Positions 5,880 to 13,380 of a DNA stretch of 26,713 nt are shown here, piece after piece. Source of the DNA: DYTO01 sp040757795. GTDB lineage: Archaea; Hadarchaeota; Hadarchaeia; Hadarchaeales; Hadarchaeaceae. Under the pieces are notes generated by a model. It saw nothing but the letters and a program-made list of their open reading frames with translations, was not told the DNA's origin and ran no database searches. A program made the position numbers and the translations under genes. The DNA lies in the NCBI GenBank assembly GCA_040757795.1, contig JBFLWG010000010.1, positions 1 through 26,713 of the forward strand, read 5' to 3'. Positions within the stretch are counted from its first letter, which is position 1, and each line of letters opens with the position of its first letter.

Positions 5880-8087
5880 TTGAACTACGGCAGATGGGTA
5901 GTGGTACTGCTAGTGGCTGTGTCGATGGGCATATCGGCATCCATACTCCTCATCCCGGGGGAGAAGTACCAGATACTCACAACTTCGGACAGCGGCTGGA
6001 TATATGACATAGCCGTGAGGATAGAAAACACGAACGCCTTAGCAGACAAAATCTCACTTTCCCACGCGCCTTACGGGCTTGATGTTGAAACTTACCAGCT
6101 CCAGTCCCTCGGCGCCGTTGTACTATACAGGTCTGCCCACGCCGTCAACCCTAGCACAACCCTTCTTGACATCTCGAAGTACTGGGGACCGATGATATTC
6201 GCCATCTCGATCATCCCTGTATTTTTGGCCGCGAGGGAGATTGGCGGAAACACGGCTGGGTGTGCGGCCGCCTTTTTGATGGCGACAATGACTGGAACCA
6301 TATACTGGCACAAGGTTGGGTCCTTTGACAGGGAGCCGACCCAGACCCTGTTCATAGCGCTGACGCTTTACTTCATGTTAAAACTTTTCAAGGCCTCCAA
6401 GAAAGACGTGTGGAAATTCTCCATCCTCACGGGAATGTCAGCCGGCCTCTTCGGAATGACGTGGGGTGGATGGCTCTTCATCATGGCGCCGGTAATCGGA
6501 GGTTTGCTGTTCATTCTGTTTCATGAGTTTGTTGGCCATCTTGTGCACAGGAAGTTTGACATCTTCGCCGCGATTTCTTACGCGATCAAGACCCACTTGA
6601 GGTTTATCTTGGGGGTGCTGGGCATGGCAGTGGTGGTGAGCGTTGCGCTCTGGGGGATGACCCGCCAAGAGCCAATCACTATGTGGTCGGGGTTCTTCCA
6701 GTTGATGCTGGGCTATGTCGGGATATCTTTCGGTGGGGGAGATGTGGGCAATATCACACCGCCTGCAACAGAGGCCCAAACCGCGGGGCCATTGAGCCAG
6801 ACTCTGGATTTCTATGGTGGCGGTATTTTTGGAACCCTAACCCTTGCGCTCGTGTCTCTCACCGTGATCAAGTTTTTGTGGTCAAGGAAAAAATGGGAGC
6901 TTCTAATGGTGGTGTGGTTAATCATCCTACTCGCGATGGTTTGGCCAGGAAAAGGGCAAGCAAGATTTGACCGCATGTGGTGGCCTTTCTACGCTATGAT
7001 GGCGGGCGTCGGCGTGGCCGTCGTAGTTTCGCTGATAAAAAAACTCTCCACCGAGTGGCATGCGGGGTGGCTGGAGCACCTTTACCATCCGCTGCTTTTG
7101 GTAATCGTGGCAGTCTTTGTTGGTAGTGCATTTCTAACAAACGCCAAAGCAGCCGCCGCAGTAACCACTCCGCCGACGCAATGGCACGGCTATCCACTGT
7201 ATGACGGCTTTGTAGAAGCGTCCGGTTGGATTGCCGCCAATACCACGCCAAGCAATATATTCTCCATCCAGTGGTCGTTCGGACACTTTTTCACGGGGCT
7301 CAACCAGCGTCCAACTATCGTCGACGGTTCTGAATCTACAATGAGGGAGGGGACTTGGGAAAACCTGACTGGAGTGCCAAAACCTCCAGATTACATTTAC
7401 TTTGTTGATGGCAACCAGGCAAAGAGGTACGGGCTTGAGGCTTTCACACCATATGGCAAACCTTACTTCATAAACGGCAGAAGGGTGGATGTTCAGAGAT
7501 TTCCAGTTATCGGCAAAGACGAACTTAAGTGGTACCTCAAAACATACAGGGACAACTACGGGGTGAAAATTGACTATCTGGTCTTCACCTATGATGAGTT
7601 CGCGCAATCAGCAAACTACCCTGCAAACATACTGCTTGGAAAGGCAAGGATCGCCAGTTTGACGCAGGCACCCACGTCAGACAACACCAGATTAATCTTC
7701 AACTTTGGCGAAAACAGGGGCACGGTGGTTTTGGACTCTGCAACGCAAAGCGTCTACCTGCAGGTCGGAAGCAGCCAGTTGACCATGGACGGATACGGAA
7801 TAATGGGCGTGTCCGGCACCCAAATCAGCGACTACCGTGGATTTGTCCCCCCAACAACTATTGCACAGATTAACGAAACTCTCGTGATGTTCGTGGATTC
7901 CTCAAACCCGCAAACCATAGTTGGGGCTTGGCTTGTGAGCGGTGCTTCCAGCGAAATTGCCCAGACGCCTGTGTCCTCTCTAGCCTGGCAGCAGAACCTT
8001 GCTGGAGTGGACTACCTGGAGACTGCATTCACAAGTTCAGACACCATGGTGAAACTGTTGAGAGTTGACCACTCAAAAGTCGTTTGA
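5880..8087 (+). CDS. aglB: AglB/STT3-family oligosaccharyltransferase catalytic subunit
   Basis: The family transfers a lipid-linked glycan to Asn in N-glycosylation sequons on the outer face of the membrane. The N-terminal half carries many membrane helices. The first acidic motif is SDSGWIYD at about residue 37 and the second is SFDREP (D150, E152), matching the metal-binding positions of STT3. A soluble C-terminal domain starts near residue 430. At the position of the signature WWDYG is QWSFG (464-468): the Asp is replaced by Ser and only Trp and Gly are kept. The product is about 735 residues. A TTG at 5868 is possible, but GGTGG at 5871-5875 followed by TTG 5880 is better placed. It ends close to hisS and is probably in the same transcript. 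Confidence 0.85.
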   Translation: MNYGRWVVVLLVAVSMGISASILLIPGEKYQILTTSDSGWIYDIAVRIENTNALADKISLSHAPYGLDVETYQLQSLGAVVLYRSAHAVNPSTTLLDISKYWGPMIFAISIIPVFLAAREIGGNTAGCAAAFLMATMTGTIYWHKVGSFDREPTQTLFIALTLYFMLKLFKASKKDVWKFSILTGMSAGLFGMTWGGWLFIMAPVIGGLLFILFHEFVGHLVHRKFDIFAAISYAIKTHLRFILGVLGMAVVVSVALWGMTRQEPITMWSGFFQLMLGYVGISFGGGDVGNITPPATEAQTAGPLSQTLDFYGGGIFGTLTLALVSLTVIKFLWSRKKWELLMVVWLIILLAMVWPGKGQARFDRMWWPFYAMMAGVGVAVVVSLIKKLSTEWHAGWLEHLYHPLLLVIVAVFVGSAFLTNAKAAAAVTTPPTQWHGYPLYDGFVEASGWIAANTTPSNIFSIQWSFGHFFTGLNQRPTIVDGSESTMREGTWENLTGVPKPPDYIYFVDGNQAKRYGLEAFTPYGKPYFINGRRVDVQRFPVIGKDELKWYLKTYRDNYGVKIDYLVFTYDEFAQSANYPANILLGKARIASLTQAPTSDNTRLIFNFGENRGTVVLDSATQSVYLQVGSSQLTMDGYGIMGVSGTQISDYRGFVPPTTIAQINETLVMFVDSSNPQTIVGAWLVSGASSEIAQTPVSSLAWQQNLAGVDYLETAFTSSDTMVKLLRVDHSKVV

Positions 8088-8095
8088 GGGAAAAT

Positions 8096-9364
8096 ATGAG
8101 ACGCCCGCGCGGAACCAAGGACCTCTTCGGCCGGGAGCTGTCGGCCGTGAAATTCGTGCTGGGAAAAATCGCAGAAACGTGCCGTAGCTATGGGTACCAG
8201 GAAGTTGAGACTCCTATTTTTGAACACCTCGAGCTTTTCACGAAGAAGAGCGGCGCAAATGTTATGAAGCAGATTTACTCTTTCAAGGACAAAAGCGGCA
8301 GGGAACTGGCGCTCAGGCCGGAGCTGACGGCCCCTGCGGTGAGGATGTACATAGAAAGTATGAGGTCGGCCCCAAAGCCTGTGAAGATTTGGTATTCCGG
8401 CAGCTGCTTCAGGTACGAGGAGCCGCAGGCGCAGAGGTGGAGGCAGTTCATCCAAGCGGGAGTCGAAGTTTTGGGCTCCGCCAGGCCCGAGGCGGACGCC
8501 GAGGTCGTGGCTCTGGCGAACGACGTGATGAACGCTGTTGGGCTGAAAAACGCCAAAATAAAAATCGGGAACGTCCGGTTGCTCAGGGATTTACTCAGCC
8601 AGGCTGGAGTCACCGGAGAAGCACAGGACCCCATCCTGCGGGCTGTTGACTCCAAGGACGAACAAAGAATCTCGGAAGAGTTGGCGCGAGCCAAGGTCAC
8701 AAAAGATTTTGAAAAAGCGCTGCGGGAATTGATCTCTCTGAAGGGCGGCGCAGATGTGATGAAGAAAGCAGAAAAACTTCTGGAAGACGTACCGGCCGGG
8801 GCCAAAGCACTGGAAAGCCTTCGCAAAATAACTGATTTGCTCGGGACGCTCGGTGTGGATGACTTCAGCGTGGATTTTGGGATCGCTCGCGGCCTCGAGT
8901 ACTACACTGACTTTGTTTTCGAGATCTATGCTGATGGCGTCCAGGTCGCTGGAGGCGGGCGCTATGACGAGCTGGTCAAGCTGCTCGGAGGAGAGCCGAC
9001 CCATGCTAGCGGGGTGGGCTTTGGTGTGGACAGGATAGCCAACGCACTTTTGTCGATAGGATGGGCCAAACACAGCGGGTCGCCCGACTGCGTGGTGACA
9101 TTCACAGAGGAGAAGGTGCTGCCAAATGCCCTGGAGTTGGCATCAAAGCTGAGGAGGCAGGGCTTCAGCGTCCAGCTGGACCTCATGAACAGGAAGCTCA
9201 GAAAGGCCTTGGAATACGCGGACTCTCTGGGTGCCGAGAAGGTTGTGATAGTCGGGGCAGAGGAGCTTCTCAAGGGAGAAGTTGTGCTCAAGAACATGAG
9301 GACCGGGGATCAGGTGTCTTTGCCGAAGGACGAGGTTGCTGAAAAGCTAAAACTTCTGCCCTAA
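8096..9364 (+). CDS. hisS: Histidyl-tRNA synthetase
   Basis: This class II synthetase charges tRNA-His. The N-terminus RRPRGTKDLFG is typical. Motif 2 is seen as LRPELTAPAVR, and the segment CFRYEEPQAQRWRQFIQAGVEVLG follows. The histidine-specific region ARGLEYYTDFVFEIY and the motif GGGRYDELV are present. Motif 3 is GVGFGVDR. The anticodon-binding domain fills the last 90 residues. ATG at 8096 follows GAGG at suitable spacing; the upstream TTG at 8084 overlapping the aglB stop is less likely. The 3' end overlaps the convergent endonuclease IV-like gene by 18 bases. No matching tRNA-His is in the window. Confidence 0.96.
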   Translation: MRRPRGTKDLFGRELSAVKFVLGKIAETCRSYGYQEVETPIFEHLELFTKKSGANVMKQIYSFKDKSGRELALRPELTAPAVRMYIESMRSAPKPVKIWYSGSCFRYEEPQAQRWRQFIQAGVEVLGSARPEADAEVVALANDVMNAVGLKNAKIKIGNVRLLRDLLSQAGVTGEAQDPILRAVDSKDEQRISEELARAKVTKDFEKALRELISLKGGADVMKKAEKLLEDVPAGAKALESLRKITDLLGTLGVDDFSVDFGIARGLEYYTDFVFEIYADGVQVAGGGRYDELVKLLGGEPTHASGVGFGVDRIANALLSIGWAKHSGSPDCVVTFTEEKVLPNALELASKLRRQGFSVQLDLMNRKLRKALEYADSLGAEKVVIVGAEELLKGEVVLKNMRTGDQVSLPKDEVAEKLKLLP

Positions 9365-10180
9365 TTTCTCAAAGAATTTTTTCATTTCCAGCGAGTCTTG
9401 CTCCAGCAATGGCGACTCGGAAATCAAGGTTATGTCTATCTTCCTTTTCACGATCTCCTTTGCCAGAGGAAGGAACGGCGGCTCGTTGAACCTCATAGGG
9501 AGGTGCCTCCGCTCGTTGCCCTGTCCCGGCACTTTCGCCGGCGTCCACTCCATGCTGGTGAAATGGGAGTGCAGGTGCTTCAGGTTGAGGGGCTTGAGCT
9601 TTTCGAAAATTTCCGGGTAGTTTATGCGCCCGGCCGCTCTCGCCCACAGGTGGGAGAAGTCGATGACTGGTACGCACCCAGGCACCTGCTTTGAGAGCTC
9701 GACAAGCTCTTCCAGAGTGCCGAAAGCGCTGACCTTCCCGGTCGTCTCGTGCCCGAGCGCCACTCCCTTTATTCCCATAGACTTCATCATTTCGAGCATA
9801 TCCAGGTCGGCGGCCTTCACGGCTTCAAAAGCTGTTTCTGGTGCCAAGGTGCCGTAAAATCCCGGGTGAAAAACTGCGACATGCGCACCCATGTGGTGGG
9901 CCCGCTCCACCGAGTCTAAAATCCTCTTTTTGGACGCCTCAAGCTTAGGCTTCTCCTGGCTGCACAAGTTGATGTAGTAAGGACAGTGGACGGAGAGGTC
10001 TATCTTGAGCTCCTTCGCAAGCTTCCCCACTTCTTTCGCCGTCTCATTGCTCATGGCCACCCCCCGGACGAACTCTATCTCCATGGCGTTCAGCCCCAGC
10101 TCGGCCACCCGCCTCAGGCCGCCGAGGCTGCCTTGGTCTTTGCTTGAGAGGGGGATTCCTGCTGGGCCCAGGTAAATCAT
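9347..10180 (-). CDS. nfo: Endonuclease IV-like AP endonuclease (TIM barrel, AP endonuclease family 2)
   Basis: Endonuclease IV cleaves the backbone 5' of abasic sites using metal ions in a TIM barrel. Likely metal ligands are visible in order: HCPYY near residue 64, FHPGFYG, GHETTGK, IDFSHLWAR, HSHF and ISESP. They match the His/His/Glu/Asp-His/His/Glu ladder of the family, with some drift: GHETT for LETT and DFSH for DTxH. The product is 277 residues, normal for archaeal members. Sugar isomerase relatives with the same fold are the alternative, but the full ligand set favours the nuclease. It is convergent with hisS and divergent from the CDP-alcohol transferase, with which it shares a TATA-like element. 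Confidence 0.82.
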   Translation of the reverse strand: MIYLGPAGIPLSSKDQGSLGGLRRVAELGLNAMEIEFVRGVAMSNETAKEVGKLAKELKIDLSVHCPYYINLCSQEKPKLEASKKRILDSVERAHHMGAHVAVFHPGFYGTLAPETAFEAVKAADLDMLEMMKSMGIKGVALGHETTGKVSAFGTLEELVELSKQVPGCVPVIDFSHLWARAAGRINYPEIFEKLKPLNLKHLHSHFTSMEWTPAKVPGQGNERRHLPMRFNEPPFLPLAKEIVKRKIDITLISESPLLEQDSLEMKKFFEKLGQKF

Positions 10181-10206
10181 CCAATCAAAACCCTTATGGC
10201 GGGGGC

Positions 10207-10215
10207 CAAAATATC
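10207..10215. promoter_or_regulatory. Shared TATA-like element between the nfo-like and CDP-alcohol transferase genes
   Basis: CAAAATATC lies 22-30 bases before GTG 10237 on the plus strand. Its complement (GATATTTTG) lies about 27-35 bases before ATG 10180 on the minus strand. It is the only AT-rich block between the two divergent genes. Confidence 0.4.
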
Positions 10216-10236
10216 TCTTGTGTTGGAGGGGTTGAA

Positions 10237-10857
10237 GTGCTGAGCAGCATCCGGGACAGGGTCGGCAGCATTACAAAGCCGATAGCCGAGGCGGTTGCCA
10301 AGACCGGTGTCACCCCCAATGTTCTGACTCTAATCGGGCTCCCTGTCGGGGTTCTGGCGGCGTTCTTCTTTGCCAAGGGCGAGCAGTTCCTGGCCGGCTT
10401 TGTGCTTCTCGTGGCCGGATTTTTTGACATAATAGATGGCGCGGTGGCCCGGGTGCTGAAGAGAGAAACTGCATTCGGAGGGGTGCTGGACTCCGCCGTA
10501 GACAGGTATGTGGACTTTTTGCTCTTTGCTGGAATAATCTACGCGCTCATGTTGGGCAGAATCCAAGATGTGGGCTTCATGCCTGGTTGGGGGTGGGCGT
10601 GGGGGCTGCTTGCCATCGCCGGCAGCTTCATGGTCAGCTACATCAGGGCCAGGGCGGAGGCTGCAGGTACCGGGAAGCTCGATGTCGGGATAGCCGAAAG
10701 GGCGGAGAGGCTCATCATACTGGCGGTGGGGGCGCTGCTGGGCTACACTCAATATTCAGTTGTACTGATAGTGGTTCTGACTCACATAACAGTGATCCAG
10801 AGAATGTGGGCGTCCTGGAGGCGCCTCAGTCAGAAAGCTGGGAACAAAGCCACTTGA
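10237..10857 (+). CDS. CDP-alcohol phosphatidyltransferase, likely archaetidylinositol phosphate synthase
   Basis: This integral membrane enzyme makes a phospholipid by displacing CMP. The family motif DG-x2-AR-x8-G-x3-D-x3-D is complete: DGAVAR begins near residue 67 and continues through FGGVLDSAVD. Several hydrophobic helices surround it. GTG 10237 is preceded by GGAGGGG; longer frames running back over the divergent promoter are unlikely. The product is about 206 residues. Archaea make inositol lipids by joining CDP-archaeol to L-myo-inositol-1-phosphate with this enzyme type, and ino1 lies just 380 bases downstream on the same strand, which supports that substrate. Serine or glycerol phosphate are alternative acceptors. 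Confidence 0.82.
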   Translation: MLSSIRDRVGSITKPIAEAVAKTGVTPNVLTLIGLPVGVLAAFFFAKGEQFLAGFVLLVAGFFDIIDGAVARVLKRETAFGGVLDSAVDRYVDFLLFAGIIYALMLGRIQDVGFMPGWGWAWGLLAIAGSFMVSYIRARAEAAGTGKLDVGIAERAERLIILAVGALLGYTQYSVVLIVVLTHITVIQRMWASWRRLSQKAGNKAT

Positions 10858-11128
10858 GGTACTTCACGCCCTCCTGCAGCAACTCGTTTCCTTTCTTGGT
10901 CAGCTTGTAGTATTTCCTCGCCGGCCGACCGCGTTGCTCCTTCCATTCATAATTAACGAAGCCGCCTTTCTGCAGGCGGTGGAGGACTATGTATGACGTG
11001 ACGGTGGGCGGCTTCCAGCCGAACCTCTTCTGAACCTCCTGCTTCAGCTCATATGCGTACCTTGGGCGCTCCTTGAGCAGCTTCAGGAAGTAGGGCCAGA
11101 GCAGCTCTGTCGCCGTTTTCTTCTTCAT
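10826..11128 (-). CDS. PadR-family transcriptional regulator
   Basis: This is a small winged-helix DNA-binding protein. YAYELKQEVQKRFG and the following PPTVTSYIVLHRLQKGGFV form the helix-turn-helix. The wing is EWKEQRGRPARKYYKLTKKG, with the family's typical RGRPARKYY, and a short C-terminal helix follows. The product is about 100 residues from ATG 11128; a TTG five codons upstream is possible. It is transcribed away from ino1 and overlaps the 3' end of the CDP-alcohol transferase by 32 bases. A palindrome in the shared promoter (11188-11206) is a good candidate operator, so it may regulate itself and ino1. The effector is unknown. Confidence 0.9.
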   Translation of the reverse strand: MKKKTATELLWPYFLKLLKERPRYAYELKQEVQKRFGWKPPTVTSYIVLHRLQKGGFVNYEWKEQRGRPARKYYKLTKKGNELLQEGVKYLKWLCSQLSD

Positions 11129-11173
11129 CCTTGCTATCGCCAAGAAAACCCAATTCTACCTTAACCGCAACCC

Positions 11174-11206
11174 TTATATATTTAATTATTTGAATATATT
11201 TCAAAT
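11174..11206. promoter_or_regulatory. padR/ino1 divergent promoter with a palindromic operator candidate
   Basis: An AT-rich TATA-like stretch (TTATATATTTAA, from 11174) is followed by a palindrome at 11188-11206 with arms ATTTGAA and TTCAAAT around TATAT. The palindrome falls between the TATA element and the expected ino1 transcription start, where a bound repressor would block initiation. Confidence 0.6.
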
Positions 11207-11232
11207 TCCATAATAGCTCGGAGAATGAAAAT

Positions 11233-12303
11233 ATGACCGTGAAAGTCGCGATAGTCGGGGTCGGGAACTGCGCCTCTTCGCTCGTCCAGGGGATTGAATA
11301 CTACAAGAACGCGCGGGAGGACGAGTTCGTGCCGGGGCTAATGCACGTGAATTTCGGCGGCTATCACATCAGGGACGTGAAGTTCGTCGCCGCCTTCGAC
11401 ATTGATGCCAACAAGGTCGGGAAGGACATCTCGGAGGCGATTTTCACCCCGCCCAACTGCACGAAAAAATTTAGCGACGTGCCGAAAATCGGCGTCGAGG
11501 TGATGAAGGGCGAGGTGCGCGACGGCCTAGGGAAATACCTAAAGCCGGTGATACCCGTGGACCCGACCCAGAAATCCGTCAACGTCGCGGAGGCCCTGGA
11601 GGATGCCGAGGTGGACGTCCTGATAAGCTACCTGCCTGTTGGAAGCTACGAGGCGACGCGCTTCTACGCGGAGCAGGCGATCAAGGCCGGCTGTGGTTAC
11701 ATCAACTGCATCCCCGAGTTCATCGTCTCCGGGAAGGAGTGGGGCAAGAAATTCGCGGATGCCGGGTTGCCCTGCGCGGGCGACGACATAAAGTCGCAGG
11801 TCGGGGCGACGATACTTCACAGGACTCTCGCGAAGCTTCTAATCGACCGCGGCGTTAAGCTGGAGGAAAGCTATCAGCTGAACATCGGCGGCAACACGGA
11901 CTTCCTTAACATGGTCGAGGAGGAGCGCCTGACATCCAAACGCATAAGCAAGACCGAGGCGGTGTCGAGCCAAGTGCCTTACGAGGTGCCGCTGAGGATT
12001 GGACCAAGCGACTACGTTTCATTCCTCAACGACAACAAGGTCTGCTACATCTTCATGCGCGGGCGCAAGTTCGGCGACATCCCGCTGACGATAGACGTAA
12101 AACTTTCCGTGGAGGACTCGCCGAACTCGGCGGGCGTTGTCATCGACGCCATCAGGGCCGTGAAGATCGCGCTCGACAGGGGGACGGGCGGGCCTCTTAT
12201 CGGGGTATCTTCGTACTTCTTCAAGCATCCGCCGGTCCAGTTCTCGGACGTGGAGGCGAGGCAGGCGGTCGAGGACTTCATCACGGGAAAGAGGGCGCGG
12301 TAA
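11233..12303 (+). CDS. ino1: L-myo-inositol-1-phosphate synthase
   Basis: The enzyme converts glucose-6-phosphate to inositol-1-phosphate with NAD. The Rossmann motif VAIVGVGNCASS is at residues 5-16. Family blocks FDIDANKVGKD, PVGSYEATRFYAEQA, GCGYINCIPEF, CAGDDIKSQVGATILHR and GGNTDFLNM are all present. The last two hold active-site lysine and aspartate residues. At 356 residues it is the short archaeal/actinobacterial form rather than the long eukaryotic one. The ATG follows GGAGA at eight bases. It sits with a CDP-alcohol phosphatidyltransferase, a PadR regulator and a sugar kinase, consistent with inositol lipid or compatible-solute synthesis. Confidence 0.96.
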   Translation: MTVKVAIVGVGNCASSLVQGIEYYKNAREDEFVPGLMHVNFGGYHIRDVKFVAAFDIDANKVGKDISEAIFTPPNCTKKFSDVPKIGVEVMKGEVRDGLGKYLKPVIPVDPTQKSVNVAEALEDAEVDVLISYLPVGSYEATRFYAEQAIKAGCGYINCIPEFIVSGKEWGKKFADAGLPCAGDDIKSQVGATILHRTLAKLLIDRGVKLEESYQLNIGGNTDFLNMVEEERLTSKRISKTEAVSSQVPYEVPLRIGPSDYVSFLNDNKVCYIFMRGRKFGDIPLTIDVKLSVEDSPNSAGVVIDAIRAVKIALDRGTGGPLIGVSSYFFKHPPVQFSDVEARQAVEDFITGKRAR

Positions 12304-12486
12304 ATGAAAATCACTAAGCCTGTCTTGTCCGTTTTGGGAATCTTGGCCACGGGCACCGCTGGCATTGCATTGATGGTGAAGCCCGAGGCGGCTGACATGA
12401 AAGTACAGACCGGCTGGGCACTTACGGCTGTTTCGTTGTGGCTGCTGGGGGTCGCGTGTCTTTGGCTGCTGAGGAGGAAAAAGTAG
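12304..12486 (+). CDS. Tiny two-helix membrane protein between ino1 and the PfkB kinase
   Basis: The product is 60 residues with two hydrophobic segments, VLSVLGILATGTAGIALMV and LTAVSLWLLGVACLWLL, ending in RRKK. That basic end suggests both termini are cytosolic. The ATG follows the ino1 stop codon directly, and its own stop is followed directly by the ATG of the kinase, so translation is probably coupled across all three. No family is recognised. Its tight placement argues that it is expressed. Confidence 0.7.
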   Translation: MKITKPVLSVLGILATGTAGIALMVKPEAADMKVQTGWALTAVSLWLLGVACLWLLRRKK

Positions 12487-13380
12487 ATGCCTTTTGATGT
12501 CGTGATTGTCGGCCACGTGACGGTTGACGTCAACATCCTACACGGCGGAGGCATAGTCGAAAACATGCTCGGGGGCGCGCCGACTTATAGCGGGCTGGCC
12601 CTCGTCGCATTGAGGAAAAGCGTTGGATTGGTCTCGAAGGTCGGGGCGGATTTTCTTGAAAAGTTCCCGCCCATATACGGCAAGCTGGGGCTGGACACAG
12701 AGGGGATAACGGTTGCCGGGAATTACACAACAACTTTTGAAAACACATACGATGAAAAGGGGAACAGGACCCAGGTCTGCAAGCACGTGGCGCCTAGGAT
12801 TCAGCCTGACGACATCCCCGGAGACTATCTTGATGCCGGCGCTTTCTACGTGTCGCCGATAGCGGGTGAAGTGGGGCCCGAGCTCCTGAAATCCATAAAG
12901 AAAAGCTCAAACCTGGTCATGTTCGATCCCCAAGGGGTTCTGCGCGAAATCAAGGGCGACGGGCGAGTGTCTGTCAGACCCAAGGAGTTCGGGGATTACC
13001 TGAAGAACGTAGACATAGTGAAGCTGGGGCTTGACGAGGCAGGAATCCTCGGAGAAAATGTCGAGGCGGCGATGAGGAAGCTAAAGGAGGCCGGGCCGAA
13101 AGTCGTCATGGTAACCAAAGGCGGAAAGCCTTCGATGGTGCTGAGCGACGAGGGGCTGGCGAAGGTGAACCCTCTGAAGGTGGACGCGCGGGACATGACA
13201 GGCGCCGGGGACGTCTTTGGTGCCGCATTCCTTTCCAGCTACATGGAGACGAGAAAGGCGGTCGAGTCGGCAAAGTTTGCTGCAGCTACCGCAGGGCTGA
13301 AGATCAGATACCGCGGGCCGACAGGATTTCCCTCTGAAAGGGAAGTTCTGGAAGCCGCAAAAACTATTCTGGTTCAGTAA
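12487..13380 (+). CDS. PfkB/ribokinase-family kinase
   Basis: This is an ATP-dependent kinase of a sugar, polyol or nucleoside. The N-terminal motif is GHVTVDVN and the substrate-binding LGGAPTYSGLAL follows near residue 29. The C-terminal signature DMTGAGDVFGAAFLSSY carries the catalytic Asp and the anion hole GAGD near residue 240. VVMVTKGGKPSMVL is the strand before it. The product is 297 residues, normal size. Being coupled to ino1 suggests inositol or a related polyol as substrate; archaeal PfkB inositol kinases are known. That assignment is inference, and ribokinase, fructokinase or nucleoside kinase remain possible. Its 3' end overlaps the proS 3' end by seven bases. Confidence 0.85.
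   Translation: MPFDVVIVGHVTVDVNILHGGGIVENMLGGAPTYSGLALVALRKSVGLVSKVGADFLEKFPPIYGKLGLDTEGITVAGNYTTTFENTYDEKGNRTQVCKHVAPRIQPDDIPGDYLDAGAFYVSPIAGEVGPELLKSIKKSSNLVMFDPQGVLREIKGDGRVSVRPKEFGDYLKNVDIVKLGLDEAGILGENVEAAMRKLKEAGPKVVMVTKGGKPSMVLSDEGLAKVNPLKVDARDMTGAGDVFGAAFLSSYMETRKAVESAKFAAATAGLKIRYRGPTGFPSEREVLEAAKTILVQ

Noticed and set aside
5868..5882. TTG 5868 as the aglB start
   Set aside because: GGTGG at 5871-5875 is correctly spaced for TTG 5880, and the 5868 start would put the ribosome-binding site inside the coding region.
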